DNA of 64,000 nucleotides from Mycobacterium genavense ATCC 51234 (GTDB lineage: Bacteria > Actinomycetota > Actinomycetes > Mycobacteriales > Mycobacteriaceae). Within the stretch, counting starts at the first letter, position 1, and each line of letters starts with the position of its first letter. The notes beneath the pieces were generated by a model, which saw only the letters and a program-made list of their open reading frames with translations, made no database searches and had not been told where the DNA came from. A program made the position numbers and the translations under genes. Below, in pieces: positions 1 to 8,926 of this stretch. The DNA lies in NCBI RefSeq assembly GCF_000526915.1, contig NZ_JAGZ01000009.1, positions 124,001 through 188,000 of the forward strand, read 5' to 3'.

Positions 1-1
1 C

Positions 2-2167
2 GCGATCGTTGAAGACATCGCAACCGCCAAAGACTCACCCCTCGAAGTACTTTCGGATGCCGCCGGGCGCATGCGGGTTGCCGTGCCCTGGGTGCGCTGC
101 AGCGCCCGGCGGGCCGTCGCAGTCGAAGAGGCCGTCGCCAAGCAGACGGGCGTACGCGCCGTGCACGCCTACCCGCGCACCGGTTCGGTCGTCGTCTGGT
201 ATTCGCCGCGCCGCTGCGACCGCGCCGGGGTGCTGGCCGCGATCGACAGCGCCGAACACGTTGCCGCCGAACTGATTCCGTCACGCGCGCCACATTCGTC
301 GGAAATCCGCAACTCCGACGTGTTGCGCATGGTGATCGGCGGGCTGGCCCTGAGCCTGCTCGGGGTGCGCCGCTACGTGTTCGCCCGGCCACCACTGCTC
401 GGGGCGAGCGGGCGGGTGGTGGCCACCGGCGTCACGATCTTCACCGGCTATCCGTTTCTGCGCGGCGCGTTGCGCTCACTGCGATCCGGCAAGGCCGGCA
501 CGGATGCGCTGGTCTCGGCCGCCACCGTCGCGAGCCTGATCCTGCGCGAGAACGTGGTCGCCCTGACCGTGCTGTGGCTGCTCAATATCGGTGAGTACCT
601 TCAAGATCTGACCTTGCGACGGACCCGACGGGCCATTTCGGAACTGCTGCGTGGCAGCCAGGACACGGCGTGGATCCGGCTCGTCGACGGGTCAGAAGTC
701 CAGGTGCCGATCGACAGCGTCGAGATCGGCGACGAGGTGGTGGTGCACGACCACGTCGCGATCCCGGTGGACGGCGAAGTCGTCGACGGCGAGGCCGTCG
801 TCAACCAATCCGCGATCACCGGCGAGAACCTGCCGGTCAGCGTCGGCGTGGGAACCCACGTGCACGCCGGCTCGGTCGTGGTGCGGGGGCGCGTCGTGGT
901 GCGCGCACAGGCCGTCGGCAATCAGACCGCCATCGGGCGCATCATCACCCGCGTGGAGGAGGCGCAGCACGACCGGGCGCCCATCCAGACGGTCGGCGAA
1001 AACTTCTCGCGCCGTTTCGTTCCCACCTCGTTCGTCGTGTCGGCCATCACGCTGGCGATCACCGGAGACTTCCGGCGTGCGATGACCATGCTGTTGATCG
1101 CCTGCCCCTGCGCGGTGGGCCTGGCCACCCCGACCGCGATCAGCGCCGCGATCGGCAACGGCGCGCGCCGCGGCATCCTGATCAAGGGTGGATCGCACCT
1201 CGAGCAGGCGGGCCGGATCGACGCGATCGTGTTTGACAAGACCGGCACGCTGACCGTCGGGCGGCCGATTGTCACCAATATCGTTGCCATGCACTCCGAT
1301 TGGCAACCCGAGCAGGTACTGGCGTATGCGGCCAGCTCGGAGATCCACTCCCGGCATCCGCTGGCCGAAGCCGTGATCCGCTCCACCGAGGAGCGCCACA
1401 TCAGCATCCCGCCGCACGAGGAGTGCGAGGCGCTGGTCGGATTGGGCATGCGGACCAGGGCCGACGGCCGCACCCTGCTGCTGGGCAGCCCGTCGCTGTT
1501 GCAGTCCGAGCGGGTCAAGGTCTCCAAGAAGGCCAAGGCCTGGGTCGACAAGCTGCGCCGGCAGGCCGATACGCCGCTGCTGCTGGCGGTGGACGGCACC
1601 CTGGTCGGGTTGATCAGCCTGCGCGACGAAGTCCGCCCCGAGGCCGCCGAGGTGCTGAACAAGTTGCGGGCCGATGGAATTCGCCGCATCGTAATGCTCA
1701 CCGGCGACCACCCGGACATCGCGCAGGTGGTCGCGGGCGAACTGGGCATCGACGAATGGCGCGCCGAGGTGATGCCGGAGGACAAGCTCGAGGTGGTGCG
1801 CGGGCTACAGGGCGAGGGCTTCGTCGTCGGCATGGTCGGCGACGGCATCAACGACGCCCCGGCGCTGGCGGCCGCCGACATCGGCATCGCGATGGGGCTG
1901 GCCGGAACCGACGTCGCGGTCGAGACCGCCGACGTGGCGCTGGCCAACGACGATCTGCATCGTTTGCTCGACATCCGCGATCTGGGCGCCCGGGCGGTCG
2001 ACGTGATCCGGGAGAACTACGGCATGTCGATCGCCGTCAACGCCGTCGGGCTGATCATCGGCGCCGGCGGGGCCCTGTCCCCCGTGCTGGCCGCGATCCT
2101 GCACAACGCGTCGTCGGTTGCGGTGGTGGCCAACAGCTCTCGGCTGATCCGCTACCGCCTGGACTGA
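2..2167 (+). CDS. ctpC: P1B-type metal cation-transporting ATPase CtpC (5' end outside window)
   Basis: Inner-membrane P-type ATPase of the heavy-metal class, which in M. tuberculosis exports Mn2+/Zn2+ and supports metal loading of secreted proteins. Counting from the ATG at 71, the intramembrane CPC motif is at residues 345-347 within LLIACPCAVG, the phosphorylated Asp at 389 in DKTGT, followed by the hinge GDGINDAP; the actuator loop reads TGEN instead of TGES. The frame stays open upstream of 71 to the window edge, and those codons (EVLSDAAGRM) match the N-terminus I remember for CtpC, so translation probably starts before position 1. The end at RYRLD fits the family. The usual upstream small partner gene would lie outside the window. 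Identity is confident; only the start is unresolved. Confidence 0.93.
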   Translation, partial: AIVEDIATAKDSPLEVLSDAAGRMRVAVPWVRCSARRAVAVEEAVAKQTGVRAVHAYPRTGSVVVWYSPRRCDRAGVLAAIDSAEHVAAELIPSRAPHSSEIRNSDVLRMVIGGLALSLLGVRRYVFARPPLLGASGRVVATGVTIFTGYPFLRGALRSLRSGKAGTDALVSAATVASLILRENVVALTVLWLLNIGEYLQDLTLRRTRRAISELLRGSQDTAWIRLVDGSEVQVPIDSVEIGDEVVVHDHVAIPVDGEVVDGEAVVNQSAITGENLPVSVGVGTHVHAGSVVVRGRVVVRAQAVGNQTAIGRIITRVEEAQHDRAPIQTVGENFSRRFVPTSFVVSAITLAITGDFRRAMTMLLIACPCAVGLATPTAISAAIGNGARRGILIKGGSHLEQAGRIDAIVFDKTGTLTVGRPIVTNIVAMHSDWQPEQVLAYAASSEIHSRHPLAEAVIRSTEERHISIPPHEECEALVGLGMRTRADGRTLLLGSPSLLQSERVKVSKKAKAWVDKLRRQADTPLLLAVDGTLVGLISLRDEVRPEAAEVLNKLRADGIRRIVMLTGDHPDIAQVVAGELGIDEWRAEVMPEDKLEVVRGLQGEGFVVGMVGDGINDAPALAAADIGIAMGLAGTDVAVETADVALANDDLHRLLDIRDLGARAVDVIRENYGMSIAVNAVGLIIGAGGALSPVLAAILHNASSVAVVANSSRLIRYRLD

Positions 2168-2252
2168 GCGGTCCCGGAGCCGGGGACGCCGAACGATCGC
2201 GAGACCGTATCGTTAATGTGTCTAACCAGTAATCGGCGGAAGGGGCGCATCC

Positions 2253-3167
2253 ATGGCGCGCAGCGACAACGACACCTGGGACTTGGCGACGAGCGTGGGA
2301 GCCACCGCCACCATGGTGGCCGCCGGACGGGCCCGGGCCACCAAGGACGGACTGATCGACGACCCGTTCGCCGAACCGCTGGTGCGTGCCGTGGGCATCG
2401 ACTTCTTCACCCGGTGGGCCAACGGCGAGCTCGACGCCTCCGACGTCGACGAGCCCGACGCGCCCTGGGGTATGCAGCGGATGACCGACCTGCTGGCCGC
2501 GCGCACGCGCTACATCGACGCGTTCTTCGCCGATGCCGCGGCGGCGGGTCTGCGCCAGGTCGTCATCCTGGCCTCCGGCCTGGACGCACGCGGGTACCGG
2601 CTGCCGTGGGCGCCGGGAACGACGGTGTTCGAGATCGACCAGCCGGAGGTCATCGAGTTCAAGACCACCACGATCGACGCGCTCGGCGCCAAGCCCACCG
2701 CCGAGATCCGCGCCGTCGCGGTCGACCTGCGTTACGACTGGCCATCGGCACTCCAGCAGGCTGGGTTCGATACCGGCCAACCCGCCGCGTGGGCCGCCGA
2801 GGGTCTCCTCGGCTTCCTGCCGCCCGACGCGCAGGATCGCTTGCTGGACAACATCACCGCGCTGTCGGCCGACAAGAGCCGGCTGGTGGCCGAGATCTTC
2901 ATCAACACCGGCTCCAATGAGACCGCGTTGAACGCCGCCAGCCAACGGTGGCGGGAGAAGGGGCTCGACGTCGTGCTCGACGATCTGGGCTTTCCCGGCG
3001 AACGCAACGATGCGGCCGCGTATCTGCGGGACCGCGGCTGGCAGCCGGTCAGCACCCGACTGAACCAACTGTTGGGCGACAACGGATTACCGCAACAACC
3101 CGACGGCGACGACGCCCCGTTCGCCAAGAACTATTACTGCACCGCAGTTTTGCACAAGGCAGGGTAA
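2253..3167 (+). CDS. SAM-dependent methyltransferase, LCM/TIGR00027 (UPF0677) family
   Basis: A 304-residue member of the large mycobacterial family of leucine-carboxyl-methyltransferase-like proteins; the substrate is unknown. The family signatures are present: WDLATSVGATATMVAAGRA near the start, DDPFAEPLVRAVG, the SAM-site region ILASGLDARGYRLPW, FEIDQPEV, and AEGLLGFLPPDAQDRLLDNI. A purine-rich GGCGGAAGGGG lies just before the ATG at 2253. It is intact, unlike the two paralogues at 20778 and 21808. It sits 85 bp after ctpC and 16 bp before the CoA-transferase gene on the same strand, so co-transcription is possible. I do not recall this gene between ctpC and the CoA-transferase in M. tuberculosis. 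Confidence 0.88.
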   Translation: MARSDNDTWDLATSVGATATMVAAGRARATKDGLIDDPFAEPLVRAVGIDFFTRWANGELDASDVDEPDAPWGMQRMTDLLAARTRYIDAFFADAAAAGLRQVVILASGLDARGYRLPWAPGTTVFEIDQPEVIEFKTTTIDALGAKPTAEIRAVAVDLRYDWPSALQQAGFDTGQPAAWAAEGLLGFLPPDAQDRLLDNITALSADKSRLVAEIFINTGSNETALNAASQRWREKGLDVVLDDLGFPGERNDAAAYLRDRGWQPVSTRLNQLLGDNGLPQQPDGDDAPFAKNYYCTAVLHKAG

Positions 3168-3183
3168 AAGGAAGGCCTCCAGG

Positions 3184-4358
3184 ATGCCAAACAGCCAGCC
3201 GCCCAAGCCACTTGACGGATGCCGGGTTCTCGACTTCACGCAGAACATCGCCGGGCCGCTGGCCGGACAGGTCATGGCCGACCTCGGTGCCGAGGTCATC
3301 AAGGTCGAGGCGCCCCACGGCGAGGCCGCGCGGCAGATCGTCGCGGTGCTGCCCGGCCGGCCGCCGCTGCCCACCCTGTTTTTGCCCCACAACCGGGGCA
3401 AGAAGCCGGTGGCGGTGGACCTCACCGACGACGAAGCCAAACAACAGATCTTGCGGCTGGTCGACACCGCCGACGTCGTGCTCGAAGGGTTTCGTCCCGA
3501 AGTGATGGAGCGGATGGGACTGGGCCCCGACGAGTTACGGTCCCGCAACCCAAAGCTCATCTACGCGCGTTTGTCCGCATACGGCGGCAACGACCCGGAA
3601 GGCAGCCGGCCGGGCGTCGACCTGATGGTGGCCGCCGAGTCCGGCATGACCACCGGAATGCCCACGCCGAGCGGTAAACCGCAGATCATCCCATTCCAGC
3701 TGGTCGACGCCGCCAGCGGTCACGTGTTGGCCCAGGCGGTGCTGGCCGCGCTGCTCAACCGCGAGCGCCACGGTGTGGCGGACGTGGTCCGGGTCGCGAT
3801 GTACGACGTCGCGGTGGGTTTGCAGGCCAGCCAGCTCACGATTCACCTGAACAAGCCCACACCGAAGCCGGACGCGGAGCCAACTACCAAGAAGCGCAAG
3901 GGAGTTGGCTTCGCCACCCAGCCGTCGGATGCGTTCAAGGCATCGGACGGTTATCTGGTGATCAGTGCGTATGTGCCCAAGCACTGGGCGAAGCTGTGCG
4001 AATCATCGGCCGCCCCGACATGTTGGAAGACGAGCGGTTCATCGACCAGCACTCCCGCGCCATGAATTACGCCGAATTGACCGAGGAACTCGAGAAGGCG
4101 CTGGCCGCCAAGACCGCTGCCGAATGGGTTCAGCTGCTGCAGGCGGGCGGCTTGATGGCCTGCCTGGCCTACACCTGGAAACAGGTGGTCGATACCCCGC
4201 TGTTCGCCGAGAACGAACTCGCGCTGACGGTCGGCAGCGGTGACGATGAAATCACGGTGATCCGCACTCCGGCCCGCTACTCGAGCTTCGACGCGACCGC
4301 GGCCGAGCCTCCACCCGCTCCCGGCCAGCACAACGACATGTTCTTGGCCGAGCCCTGA
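3184..4358 (+). pseudogene. Family III CoA-transferase (CaiB/BaiF type), single frameshift
   Basis: Homologue of the CoA-transferase between ctpC and the SulP-carbonic anhydrase gene in M. tuberculosis (Rv3272). The N-terminal frame runs from ATG 3184 with the family pattern GCRVLDFTQNIAGPLAG and the likely catalytic Asp146 in RPGVDLM. At about 4000-4002 the frame breaks: the protein reads KHWAKLCE and then nonsense, while one frame over it continues IIGRPDMLEDERFIDQHSRAMNY to a stop at 4356-4358. Restoring one base gives 391 residues, close to the expected length of about 394. It is either a recent pseudogene or a sequencing indel; as written, the product lacks the C-terminal third. A good ribosome site (AAAGGAAGG) precedes the start. 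Confidence 0.85.
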
Positions 4359-4372
4359 TTTCGCGGCCCGGC

Positions 4373-4445
4373 TTTCTTTGAATCGCCGATGAAACGAGTT
4401 GTTGTCAAACCACCGACACCTGGGTTTCTTTGAGTTGTCGATGAA
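4373..4445 (+). repeat. Imperfect 21-bp direct repeat in the gap before the SulP gene
   Basis: The 311-bp gap 4359-4669 has no convincing gene. It contains two copies of a TTTCTTTGA(N)6CGATGAA-type 21-mer at 4373-4393 and 4425-4445, matching at 18 of 21 positions and offset by 52 bp. The stretch is less GC-rich than its surroundings and lies upstream of the SulP-carbonic anhydrase gene. It could be a regulator site or the trace of a small duplication. The rest of the gap, 4446-4669, shows only a GGAG ahead of the ATG at 4670. Confidence 0.45.
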
Positions 4446-4669
4446 TCCACGTGGGCGTATCCCGGCAATCGAGCGCTCACGAAACGCGTTCTCCACCAGT
4501 TAGCCGCAGGCGGCACAACGTCTTGTCGCTCGTCCATGCGACTTGCCTTGGTTGCCAAAGCCGGTGGGCGCGCGATTGACACGCGCCGTTCTATCGGTCA
4601 TAAAGGGTCGTAAGCCCGCGGTAGCGGATAGCCGCTTGCCAACTTCCTAACCGTTGGAGTAGTCCTCTT

Positions 4670-6964
4670 ATGAATGCGCCCACAAGCAATGTCGTAGCGG
4701 CGGCCAAATCCGGGTCGCTACTGGACAATCTGCGACACGACGTACCCGCGTCGCTCGTCGTCTTCCTTGTGGCCCTACCGCTTTCGCTCGGCATCGCGAT
4801 CGCCTCCGGGGCCCCGCTGGCCGCCGGCCTGATCGCCGCGGTCGTGGGCGGCATCTTCGCCGGTGCACTCGGCGGGTCGTCGGTTCAGGTCAGCGGCCCG
4901 GCCGCGGGCCTCACCGTGGTGGTCGCCGGACTGATCGATGACCTCGGTTTCCCGATGTTGTGCCTGATGACCACCGCTGCGGGCGCGCTGCAGGTCGCGT
5001 TTGGCCTGAGTCGGTTGACGCGCACCGCGCTCGCCATTGCGCCGGTGGTGGTGCACGCGATGCTGGCCGGCATCGGTATCACGATCATGTTGCAACAGGT
5101 CCACGTTCTGATCGGTGGTTCGTCGCATAGTTCCGCGTGGCAGAACCTCGTGGCATTACCCGACGGGATTCTGCACCACGAACTGCACGAGGTGATCACC
5201 GGTGGCATCGTCATCGTGATCTTGTTGCTGTGGTCGAGGCTGCCCGCAAAGGTACGGCTGATCCCCGCTCCGCTGGTGGCCATCGTCTTGGCGACCGCGC
5301 TGGCGATGGCGGCGGGGCTGGACACCGATCGAATCTCGCTGTCGGGCAACTTCTTCGACGCCGTCAACTTGCCGCACCTCTCGGGAGCCTCTCCGAAAGG
5401 CATACCGTGGCTCGACGAGGCCGAGGACATCGGCGTCGGCATCCTGACCATCGCCCTGATCACCAGTGTCGAGTCGCTGCTGTGCGCGGTCGGTGCCGAC
5501 AAACTGCACAAGGGGCCACGGACGAACTTCGACCGGGAGATCATCGGACAGGGCACCGCGAACATGGTGTCCGGCTTACTGGGCGGCCTGCCGATCACCG
5601 GCGTCATCGTGCGCAGCTCGGCCAACGTCGCCGCCGGCGCGCGAACCCGGATGTCGGCGGTGCTGCACGGCGTTTGGATCCTGCTGTTCGCCTCGCTGTT
5701 CACCGAACTGGTGGAGCTCATCCCGAAGGCGGCGCTGGCCGGACTGCTGATCGTGATCGGCGGCCAGTTGATCAAGCTGGCTCATATCATATTGGCATGG
5801 CGCACAGGCAATTTCGCGGTATACGCCGTCACCATGTTGTCGGTGGTGTTCCTCAACCTGCTGGAAGGTGTGATCATCGGGCTCGCCGTCGCCATCGGCT
5901 TCCTACTGGTCAGGGTGACCCGCGCCCCGGTCGCGGTGCAACCGATCGGCGACGAAGAATCCAAGCAGTGGCGCATCGATATCGACGGCACGCTGAGCTT
6001 TCTGCTCTTACCGCGCCTGACAAAGGCTCTCGCGTCGGTCCCTGAGGGGTCGGAGGTTACGCTGAACCTGAACGCGGACTACATCGACGACTCGGTGGCC
6101 GAAACGATCGGGGATTGGCAACACGCGCACGAGGCGCGGGGCGGGGTGGTCGTCATCGTCGAGACGACGGACGCGAAGCTGCAGAACGCGCACGCGAGTC
6201 CCCCCAAGCGGCACTTCGCACCCCATCCGATCGGGTTGGTGCCGTGGCGGTCGGCGCGCAACAGAACCCAAAACGACGGCGATGCTTCCATTCTCGACCG
6301 CGTCGATGAGTACCACCGCAACGGCTCGGCCGTCTTGCATCAGCACGTCTCCGGGCTCGGCGGCGCTCACGACCCGTATGCGCTGTTCCTCACCTGCGCG
6401 GATGCCCGGATCCTGCCGAACGTCATCACCGCCAGCGGCCCCGGCGACCTGTACACCGTCCGAAACTTCGGCAACCTGGTGCCGACCGACGGGAGCGACC
6501 GATCGGTCGACGCCGCACTGGAATTCGCCGCGAGCCAGCTGGGTGTGCGTTCGGTGGTCATCTGCGGGCATTCGTCCTGTGCCGCCATGAAGGTGCTTCT
6601 CGAGGAGACCCCCGATCAAGCCGCCACCCCGATGGGTCGGTGGCTGGAATACGGCCGTGCGAGTCTGGACGCCTACCGGGACCACCATCCGGCCCGGGCG
6701 AGCGCCGAAGCCGTCGGCTATTCGGAGATCGACCAGCTGAGCATCGTCAATATCGCTATCCAACTGGAACGGCTGATCCGCCATCCGATGTTGGCCGCCG
6801 CGGTCTCCTCCGGCGACATCCAGGTGGAAGGCATCTTCTTCGACATCACGACCACCCGGGTCTACGAGGTGACTCCACACGGCATCGTGTGCCCCGAAGA
6901 ACCTACACGCCCGGCAGCCGAACAACCTGAAGGAAGAACTCGTCGATCTGCCGCACCGCGCTGA
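4670..6964 (+). CDS. SulP-family anion transporter fused to a beta-carbonic anhydrase
   Basis: 764 residues, matching the Rv3273 type. Residues 1-430 are a SulP permease with many hydrophobic segments (for example VVFLVALPLSLGIAIASGAP and the GGLPITGVIVRSSANVAAGART loop). Residues about 435-510 resemble a cytoplasmic STAS domain. From about 550 to 745 is a beta-carbonic anhydrase with zinc ligands Cys576, His634 and Cys637 and the Asp578-Arg580 dyad (CADAR; GHSSCA). The fusion suggests bicarbonate, sulfate or a related anion is taken up and coupled to CO2/HCO3- interconversion at the inner face of the membrane; the transported ion is inference. The last 62 bp overlap the convergent response-regulator gene at 6903. 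Confidence 0.93.
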   Translation: MNAPTSNVVAAAKSGSLLDNLRHDVPASLVVFLVALPLSLGIAIASGAPLAAGLIAAVVGGIFAGALGGSSVQVSGPAAGLTVVVAGLIDDLGFPMLCLMTTAAGALQVAFGLSRLTRTALAIAPVVVHAMLAGIGITIMLQQVHVLIGGSSHSSAWQNLVALPDGILHHELHEVITGGIVIVILLLWSRLPAKVRLIPAPLVAIVLATALAMAAGLDTDRISLSGNFFDAVNLPHLSGASPKGIPWLDEAEDIGVGILTIALITSVESLLCAVGADKLHKGPRTNFDREIIGQGTANMVSGLLGGLPITGVIVRSSANVAAGARTRMSAVLHGVWILLFASLFTELVELIPKAALAGLLIVIGGQLIKLAHIILAWRTGNFAVYAVTMLSVVFLNLLEGVIIGLAVAIGFLLVRVTRAPVAVQPIGDEESKQWRIDIDGTLSFLLLPRLTKALASVPEGSEVTLNLNADYIDDSVAETIGDWQHAHEARGGVVVIVETTDAKLQNAHASPPKRHFAPHPIGLVPWRSARNRTQNDGDASILDRVDEYHRNGSAVLHQHVSGLGGAHDPYALFLTCADARILPNVITASGPGDLYTVRNFGNLVPTDGSDRSVDAALEFAASQLGVRSVVICGHSSCAAMKVLLEETPDQAATPMGRWLEYGRASLDAYRDHHPARASAEAVGYSEIDQLSIVNIAIQLERLIRHPMLAAAVSSGDIQVEGIFFDITTTRVYEVTPHGIVCPEEPTRPAAEQPEGRTRRSAAPR

Positions 6965-7343
6965 TGAATTGGTCGAGGTCGACCGGCTTGGCGACATAGG
7001 CGTTGGCGTGCAGCTTGTAGCTGCGCAGGATGTCTTCCTCCGCCGCGGACGTGGTGAGCACGACGACCGGGATGCGCGCCAGATCGGCGTCGGACTTCAC
7101 CTTTTCCAGCAGCTGGCGACCGTCGTACTTGGGCAGGTTCAGATCCAGCAGGATGAGATCCGGTCGCGGCGCGCCTTCGAACCGACCCCGCTTGTAGAGA
7201 AAGTCCAGGCCCTCCTCGCCGTCGTGCGCGACATGCAGCCGGTTCTGAAATTTGTTGTGCTCCAATGCCTCCCGCGTGATGAGTTCGTCTCCCGCGTCGT
7301 CCTCGACCAATAGGATCTCGATTGCTCTGTTGGGGGGTGTCAT
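6903..7343 (-). CDS. Single-domain response regulator, Rcp1-like
   Basis: 146 residues consisting only of a receiver domain: acidic pair in LLVEDDAGD (residues 12-19), phospho-acceptor Asp67 in LILLDLNLP, switch Thr97/Thr98, and Lys119 in AYVAKPVDLDQF. There is no output domain, so it probably acts by protein contact or as a phosphate shuttle, as Rcp1-type regulators next to hybrid or sensory kinases do. The frame extends further upstream, but the ATG at 7343 begins the conserved fold and overlaps the kinase stop by 4 bases (ATGA), which sets the start. It is the last gene of a three-gene minus-strand operon, and its 3' end overlaps the SulP-carbonic anhydrase gene. Confidence 0.9.
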   Translation of the reverse strand: MTPPNRAIEILLVEDDAGDELITREALEHNKFQNRLHVAHDGEEGLDFLYKRGRFEGAPRPDLILLDLNLPKYDGRQLLEKVKSDADLARIPVVVLTTSAAEEDILRSYKLHANAYVAKPVDLDQFISAVRQIDEFFLQVVRLPGV

Positions 7344-8926
7344 TGACGCGCTCCTTCCAGGGCGGCGGGGCGTTCCGCGTCCACGGCGGCCGGAAGCGTG
7401 AATTCGAATCGGGTTCCGTCGGTGTAGGTCGAGTCGATCCGGATTGCGCCGTCGTGGTATTCGACGATCTTTTTCACCAGGGCCAGACCGACCCCCGTTC
7501 CCGGATACACCCCGCGGCCGTGCAACCGCTGGAAGATGACGAACACCTTGTCGGTGAATTCTTCGGCGATTCCGATGCCGTTGTCCGACACGGTCAACAA
7601 CCATTCGCCGGTATCTCGGCGCAATTCGCAGTCGACGACGACACGGGGCAGCCGGTCGACGTGACGGAATTTGATCGCGTTACCAATCAGGTTCTGCCAC
7701 AACATGGTCAGCAATGTCGGGTCTCCGACGATCCGCGGCAGCGGCTGGCTCGGGCGCACCACCTCGGTGCCCGATTCCTCGATGGCGACCGAGAGGTTGC
7801 CCATGGCCGCTTCCAGCGTCGCGTCCAGCTCGACCTGGGTTTGCTTGCTGCCCACCCGGCCGACTCGCGAGAAGGTCAGCAGGTCGTTGATCAACACCTG
7901 CATGCGTTTGGCGCCATCGACGGCATAGCCGATGTATCCGATTCCGCGCTCGTCGAGCTGGTCCGCGTAGCGCTTTTCCAGCAGCTGGCAGAACGAGGCG
8001 ACCTTGCGCAGCGGCTCCTGCAGATCGTGCGAAGCGACGTAGGCGAACTGCTCGAGCTCGGCGTTGGAACGCTTCAATTCGATTGTCTGCTCGTCCAATC
8101 GCGCCCCGGCCGCCCGCGATACGTCCAGCGCCGAAACGATGCGCTGCCGCATGTTCTCGACGTCGATCGCCATGTCGCGAATGTCCTTGGGCCGCCGCGG
8201 CGGCGTGATGGTTTCGGTAAAGTTGCCCTCGGTGATCCGCCGGCACGACGCGGCCAGCGCCGCGAGCGGGAGGGTGATGGCGCGGCGGGTCAGCAACCCC
8301 AAGGTGATGGCGAGACCGAAGAACACCAGTACGACCGCGCCAAGCACCCGGTCCCGCCAAGCCCTGATGTCCTTCAATTCGTCAGCCGCATGCGCCGACG
8401 CTGCTTCCAGATCGGAATTCTGTGTATCGAAAAGTCCTCGCAAATGGTCGAATTCGGCTTTTCCGCGATCGGCGACCCGGGTGCTCACCACGTCGGGAGC
8501 GTTCGGCGTCAGGCTCGCGATCAGCGGCTCGGCCGAGCTGGCCCGCCAGTTGGCCGCGGCCCGCTCGATCGCGTCCAGATCGTTGGCCAACTCCACGCGG
8601 TCACCGACCAACCGCCGGATATCCTCGGCCGCTGCGTGTTCGGCCTGCTGCCCGTCGTAATAGGGCGTCAGGAACTGCCGGTCGGCCGCGATCGCGTAGC
8701 CACGCACACCCGTCTCCTGGTCGCGCAACGCCGCCTGCAGCCCGAATGCGGCCACCCGCGCGGGCTGAAGCTCTTCGCTCAGGCCGTGCGATACCTCGTC
8801 GAAGCGGTTCAGCAGCAGCGCGCCGGCCACCGCGCCGGCGAGCACCAGCAAGCCCATGCTCAACAGCACGAGGAACAGCCATCCCCGGACGGTCAGCTGG
8901 GCCCACGGGTGCGCGTCGGTGTTCAT
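7340..8926 (-). CDS. Membrane sensor histidine kinase with CHASE3-like sensor and HAMP
   Basis: 528 residues. Membrane segment 1 spans about 14-40. An extracytoplasmic helical domain follows at 42-192, with RDQETGVRGYAIAADRQFL typical of CHASE3. Membrane segment 2 spans 193-213, HAMP 214-268, and a linker coil reaches 295. The phospho-acceptor is His300 in ASHDLQEPLRK. The ATP domain carries N-box Asn416 (NLIGNAIKF), DNGIG at 448-452 and GTGVGLAL near 476. All catalytic motifs are intact. I chose ATG 8926 because it overlaps the stop of the upstream phosphatase gene (ATGA) and leaves a proper N-terminal anchor; the longer open frame upstream lies inside that gene. Signal unknown. It likely phosphorylates the downstream receiver protein and perhaps the upstream REC-PP2C protein. 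Confidence 0.9.
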   Translation of the reverse strand: MNTDAHPWAQLTVRGWLFLVLLSMGLLVLAGAVAGALLLNRFDEVSHGLSEELQPARVAAFGLQAALRDQETGVRGYAIAADRQFLTPYYDGQQAEHAAAEDIRRLVGDRVELANDLDAIERAAANWRASSAEPLIASLTPNAPDVVSTRVADRGKAEFDHLRGLFDTQNSDLEAASAHAADELKDIRAWRDRVLGAVVLVFFGLAITLGLLTRRAITLPLAALAASCRRITEGNFTETITPPRRPKDIRDMAIDVENMRQRIVSALDVSRAAGARLDEQTIELKRSNAELEQFAYVASHDLQEPLRKVASFCQLLEKRYADQLDERGIGYIGYAVDGAKRMQVLINDLLTFSRVGRVGSKQTQVELDATLEAAMGNLSVAIEESGTEVVRPSQPLPRIVGDPTLLTMLWQNLIGNAIKFRHVDRLPRVVVDCELRRDTGEWLLTVSDNGIGIAEEFTDKVFVIFQRLHGRGVYPGTGVGLALVKKIVEYHDGAIRIDSTYTDGTRFEFTLPAAVDAERPAALEGARQ

